Assembly: GCA_964446585.1 (NCBI GenBank)
Contig: CAYUPI010000010.1
Location: 1 to 64,000 of the forward strand
Reading direction: 5' to 3'
DNA length: 64,000 nucleotides
Source: CAYUPI01 sp964446585
GTDB taxonomy: Bacteria > Verrucomicrobiota > Verrucomicrobiia > Limisphaerales > UBA8199
The notes under the pieces are model-generated. The model did not search any database. It was given only the letters and a program-made list of their open reading frames with translations, and was not told where the DNA came from. Of the stretch, positions 61,408 through 64,000 are shown in pieces. A program made the position numbers and the translations under genes. Position 1 is the first letter of the stretch, and each line of letters opens with the position of its first letter.

Positions 61408-62864
61408 GAGGACCCCGCGGGATTGAAAAGACTCTCCGTGGCGGTGGCATAAGCGGCAGCCATGCGGGCGCGGGAAAAACGCCTCACCACACCAATCACA
61501 TTCACGGCAAAAGCAACGTGGCCCGCCGCGATGAGCACATCACCCATCGTGCTGGCGCGCAAAAACGGCAGCGTCGATCTGGAAACCTGCAGGAAGTCAA
61601 CGGCCGGGTCCTGCAGCTTGAAACCCTGGACCAGGCCGCCAGCGGCCAAGGGCACGATTAAAAGTACAACCCCCGCCGCTGCGACCCAGAGGTGAACCCG
61701 CACGAGCTTCGGCGAGCTAAATTCGATTCCAGCAAGTTGCGGAAGGATGTAATAGACCGCCCCGAACATCACCAGCGAGAAGAATCCATAAGTACTCGCC
61801 TGTGTGCGAGCCGCGGTGAACCAGGTGAAGCTCGTAAGTTCGCCGATTGGCGGCAGAACCGCCGCGATGTTCATCACGCCCGCGAGGATAAATCCAATCA
61901 CGCCCAGCGAGATGAACTGGAGAGGTAGGCTCGATCTTACGTTGGAGTATTTGCCTCGCAACGTTCCAAAAACATTGAGCGCTGCGGCAAGGACCGGGAC
62001 GAGCGTCCACACCGTCGCCGTGGTGCTCAAAGCGGGCATCCAGGCCGGGACTGGCGCGGTGTTGGGAATGCCGCCCCAACTGCCGAACAGAATAAGGGTC
62101 CAAAAGGATAGCAGCGCCAGATAGCGACTGTGCAGTTCCGCCTGTGCCAGCTTGGGTACGAAATAGAACACCGTGGCCACGCCCATCAGCCCGAGCCAAA
62201 CCACCAGCAGATTGTCGGAAAACCACCAGGCGATCACCGCCTGAGCCACGCCACGAACTGGAAAGCCGACGAGTAAAAGGTAGGCTGTCGAATAAATCCA
62301 TGGAAACCAGAACAGCGCCGCTAGAGCAAACCATTGCGAGACAAACAGCGCCCGCACGCGGCGCTGATGGAAGGTAAGCACAGTCCAGATTCCGAACGGG
62401 AGATAGCCGAGGAAAATAATCCGCGCGCCGTACTGCGGCATGTCGAGGTTTTCAAAGCCGGTGGCGTCGCCGGCCAGGATGCCGAGGAGGCCCACCGTGA
62501 CGCCCAGATTCCATAACTTGGCGCCGATGGTGATCATCCACCGATGCGCGAGAGGCGTCCGGCCCAGACGGGCGATCAACCATAGCCCTACGCCCAGTCC
62601 GGCCTGCAGGCAAAACCCGTAGAGCGCGCAGTTCTGAGCAGCAGGGTGCGTTCGTCCGTAGGTCAACCATGCGTAATCGGCGAGGAAATTGGGGTAATGA
62701 AATTTGAGCGTGGAAATCAAACCGAACGCCGACCCGATTAGCAGCCAGATCGCCGCGCTCACGAACATCAGGAAGAGCGGGAGCCGGCAGGAAGCATCGA
62801 TTTCCGCGACCGTTGCGGGCGGGCGAGCAGATACTTCGGGTGTTGATGTCTCAGCCGTTGTCAT
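61404..62864 (-). CDS. CcoN-like subunit I lacking all haem and copper ligands
   Basis: 486 residues and about 12 helices, clearly related to the cbb3 oxidase subunit I (WLTYGRTHPAAQNCALYGF; WWFSDNLLVVWLGLMGVATVFYFVPK; VRVHLWVAAAGVVLLIV). The six histidines that bind haem b, haem b3 and CuB in true CcoN are replaced. The expected haem b site is A76, the CuB sites D217, N268 and T269, and the haem sites R353 and Q355. So WWYGHN became WWFSDN, PHHLHY became PNTAPV, and GHVHAG became ARTQAS. No other histidines sit in those places. It cannot reduce oxygen by the usual chemistry; it may be a structural or electron-transfer subunit. Confidence 0.88.
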   Translation of the reverse strand: MTTAETSTPEVSARPPATVAEIDASCRLPLFLMFVSAAIWLLIGSAFGLISTLKFHYPNFLADYAWLTYGRTHPAAQNCALYGFCLQAGLGVGLWLIARLGRTPLAHRWMITIGAKLWNLGVTVGLLGILAGDATGFENLDMPQYGARIIFLGYLPFGIWTVLTFHQRRVRALFVSQWFALAALFWFPWIYSTAYLLLVGFPVRGVAQAVIAWWFSDNLLVVWLGLMGVATVFYFVPKLAQAELHSRYLALLSFWTLILFGSWGGIPNTAPVPAWMPALSTTATVWTLVPVLAAALNVFGTLRGKYSNVRSSLPLQFISLGVIGFILAGVMNIAAVLPPIGELTSFTWFTAARTQASTYGFFSLVMFGAVYYILPQLAGIEFSSPKLVRVHLWVAAAGVVLLIVPLAAGGLVQGFKLQDPAVDFLQVSRSTLPFLRASTMGDVLIAAGHVAFAVNVIGVVRRFSRARMAAAYATATESLFNPAGSS

Positions 62865-62873
62865 CGGACTGAA

Positions 62874-63242
62874 TTATTCGAACGGACTCGGCGCCGGCTT
62901 GGGCGGAGGCGGGTTGGCTTTGGCGACGCGCTCGAGCAGGTTCGACCGGGCGGCGGCCGGATTTTGCCAGGCGCGCTCGACCAGCGCCATCGCATCGTCG
63001 ATCCGCAGCCGGACGAGGCCTTTGCTCTGGTCAATCCAGCCAACATTATGAAGTGCCTCGGCCTCCGCGGCGCGCAGTTCAGCCAGAGTCCGGGTGCGCA
63101 CGGCGGCGCGCTCTTCGCCCAGAGGCGGGGGCTGAGTGTAGTGGTGCATGGCCCAGGCCAGCGCGGCCACTATCAGAAAAGAACCCAGGATGGCGGCGGC
63201 ATAGGCCAACCGGGTGCGATCGCGAACAGGTTCCGCATTCAT
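62874..63242 (-). CDS. Small membrane protein between actF and the CcoN-like gene
   Basis: 122 residues. One membrane helix (YAAAILGSFLIVAALAWAM), then a charged segment with LHNVGWIDQSKGLVRLRIDDAMALVERAW, and a Pro-rich tail. No haem motif. The stretch GWIDQ..KGLVRLRID reads like a recurring respiratory-cluster protein, of unknown role. It begins with an ATGA overlap with actF. Confidence 0.65.
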   Translation of the reverse strand: MNAEPVRDRTRLAYAAAILGSFLIVAALAWAMHHYTQPPPLGEERAAVRTRTLAELRAAEAEALHNVGWIDQSKGLVRLRIDDAMALVERAWQNPAAARSNLLERVAKANPPPPKPAPSPFE

Positions 63243-64000
63243 TTGACACCTCCACGAAATTGCGGCGGAGCGTCTCGCAGCTCATCCGCTTGATCCAGCT
63301 CGCCACCGGAGATCTGCGTCGGCACCGGATGATAGAAGCCCATCGCCTCGATGAGCCGCGGGTCCTTCTGCGGGAATGGAGGATGACTGGCGTATTCCTT
63401 CAGGAATCTCCAGCCCAAGAACCCTCCCATGAACGCCCAGCAGCCGACATAGAGCCACAGCCATTGGCCTGGGTAGCCCTCCGGGTGCGGCACCGGCAGG
63501 ATGTTGAACGACAGATCAACGAAATGCATCAGCCACGCCCATGCGCACAGCGGCACCATGAACCGAAATACATGTTTCACATCGATCCGCAGCAGCGCCA
63601 GGAACGGGATGAAGAAATGGCCGAAGATGATGACGATGCCGACCCAAAACCACGTGCCTCTCTCTCGCACCACATACCAGAAAGTCTCCTCGGGCATGTT
63701 GCCGTTCCAGATGATGAAATACTGTGCGAAATGGATATAGGCATAAAAGACGGTGAAGGCGAAGAGCAGTGAACCGAGAAAATAATATTGGTGCTCGTGC
63801 AGCACATCGCTCAGCACCCCCTGGCGATCCAGGATCATCGTAATGACATAAGCCGTGGCCAGCGTCATCCAGACGCTGCCAGCAAAATAATAAACGCCGT
63901 ACATCGTCGAGAACCATTCATGTTGCAAACCTTTCATCCACATCACGGCCGCCATGGTCAGCGTGGCCGCAAATACGAAAATGCCGATGCCCGAGTAAGT
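63239..64000 (-). CDS. actF: Alternative complex III subunit ActF (partial, runs off the window)
   Basis: C-terminal part, about 250 residues in the window; the reading frame stays open to base 64000 and continues beyond (YSGIGIFVFAATLTMAAVMWMKG precedes the first ATG at 63955). The helices FSTMYGVYYFAGSVWMTLATAYVITMILDR, YIHFAQYFIIWNGNMPEETFWYVVRERG and WFWVGIVIIFGHFFIPFLALL are typical of ActF, the quinol-binding NrfD-like membrane subunit of the quinol:cytochrome c oxidoreductase complex. Confidence 0.87.
   Translation of the reverse strand, partial: TYSGIGIFVFAATLTMAAVMWMKGLQHEWFSTMYGVYYFAGSVWMTLATAYVITMILDRQGVLSDVLHEHQYYFLGSLLFAFTVFYAYIHFAQYFIIWNGNMPEETFWYVVRERGTWFWVGIVIIFGHFFIPFLALLRIDVKHVFRFMVPLCAWAWLMHFVDLSFNILPVPHPEGYPGQWLWLYVGCWAFMGGFLGWRFLKEYASHPPFPQKDPRLIEAMGFYHPVPTQISGGELDQADELRDAPPQFRGGVK

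Noticed and set aside
1..64000. CRISPR array, IS element, prophage or tRNA gene
   Set aside because: No spaced direct repeats, transposase motifs, phage structural genes or cloverleaf-like stretches were found by reading.

Overview
The window looks like part of a GC-rich chromosome from the Verrucomicrobiota, probably a Pedosphaera/Limisphaera-type soil or water bacterium. This is an inference from three things: a pseudopilin-like protein with the N-terminal cleavage/methylation signature, Tat-exported oxidoreductase/isomerase/glycosidase sets, and a respiratory cluster joining alternative complex III to cbb3-like subunits. I see no rRNA, tRNA, CRISPR array, transposase or prophage.

Layout. 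0.2-12.6 kb: serine hydrolase; a minus-strand run of secreted glycosidase, dhaK and dhaL; an orphan GAF/GAF histidine kinase; pgi and mnmG; an FG-GAP protein. 12.7-18.2 kb: a BMP-type nucleoside-like ABC importer (two permeases, fused ATPase, binding protein) interrupted by an opposite-strand membrane protein gene. 18.4-22.7 kb: zinc-ribbon protein, HAD phosphatase, pyrF, a DUF5069-cupin fusion and a large membrane protein. 23-30.3 kb: hisD-hisC, an ExeA/GspB-like pair, a CPBP protease, a PIN-domain toxin-antitoxin pair, and a pseudouridine synthase fused to an rRNA methyltransferase. 30.3-33.7 kb: a coupled Gfo/Idh, sugar isomerase and GH5 operon. 34-38.7 kb: small proteins, lipoproteins, a pseudopilin, a tagaturonate epimerase-like enzyme and a RodZ-like protein. 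38.7-54.4 kb: a long minus-strand block with pgsA, rimO, an ABC-2 exporter with a partner protein, a metal P-type ATPase behind three SPFH proteins, a second ABC-2 permease, rsmD and a nucleotidyltransferase. 54.5-64 kb: a decayed ubiD fragment, a GFA protein, an intact UbiD decarboxylase, a class V aminotransferase, a DUF3500 protein, and the respiratory cluster, which runs off the right edge in actF.

Three observations stand out. (1) The cbb3-like subunit I gene (61404-62864) has lost all six histidines that bind haem b, haem b3 and CuB in true CcoN, while its CcoO-like and CcoP-like partners keep their haem c sites; the set is coupled to alternative complex III. This looks like an oxidase-derived complex that is not an oxidase. 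(2) mnmG carries an in-frame insert with two perfect 20-bp palindromes matching the ParB-binding parS core, 72 bp apart. (3) Three HflK/HflC-like SPFH genes are tightly joined to a metal P-type ATPase without any FtsH.

A further theme is that several housekeeping genes (rimO, the DUF5069-cupin gene, ubiD, mnmG) carry in-frame inserts made of short repeats or binding sites, and two families of dispersed inverted repeats recur between genes. All family names come from reading the sequence; no database search was run.
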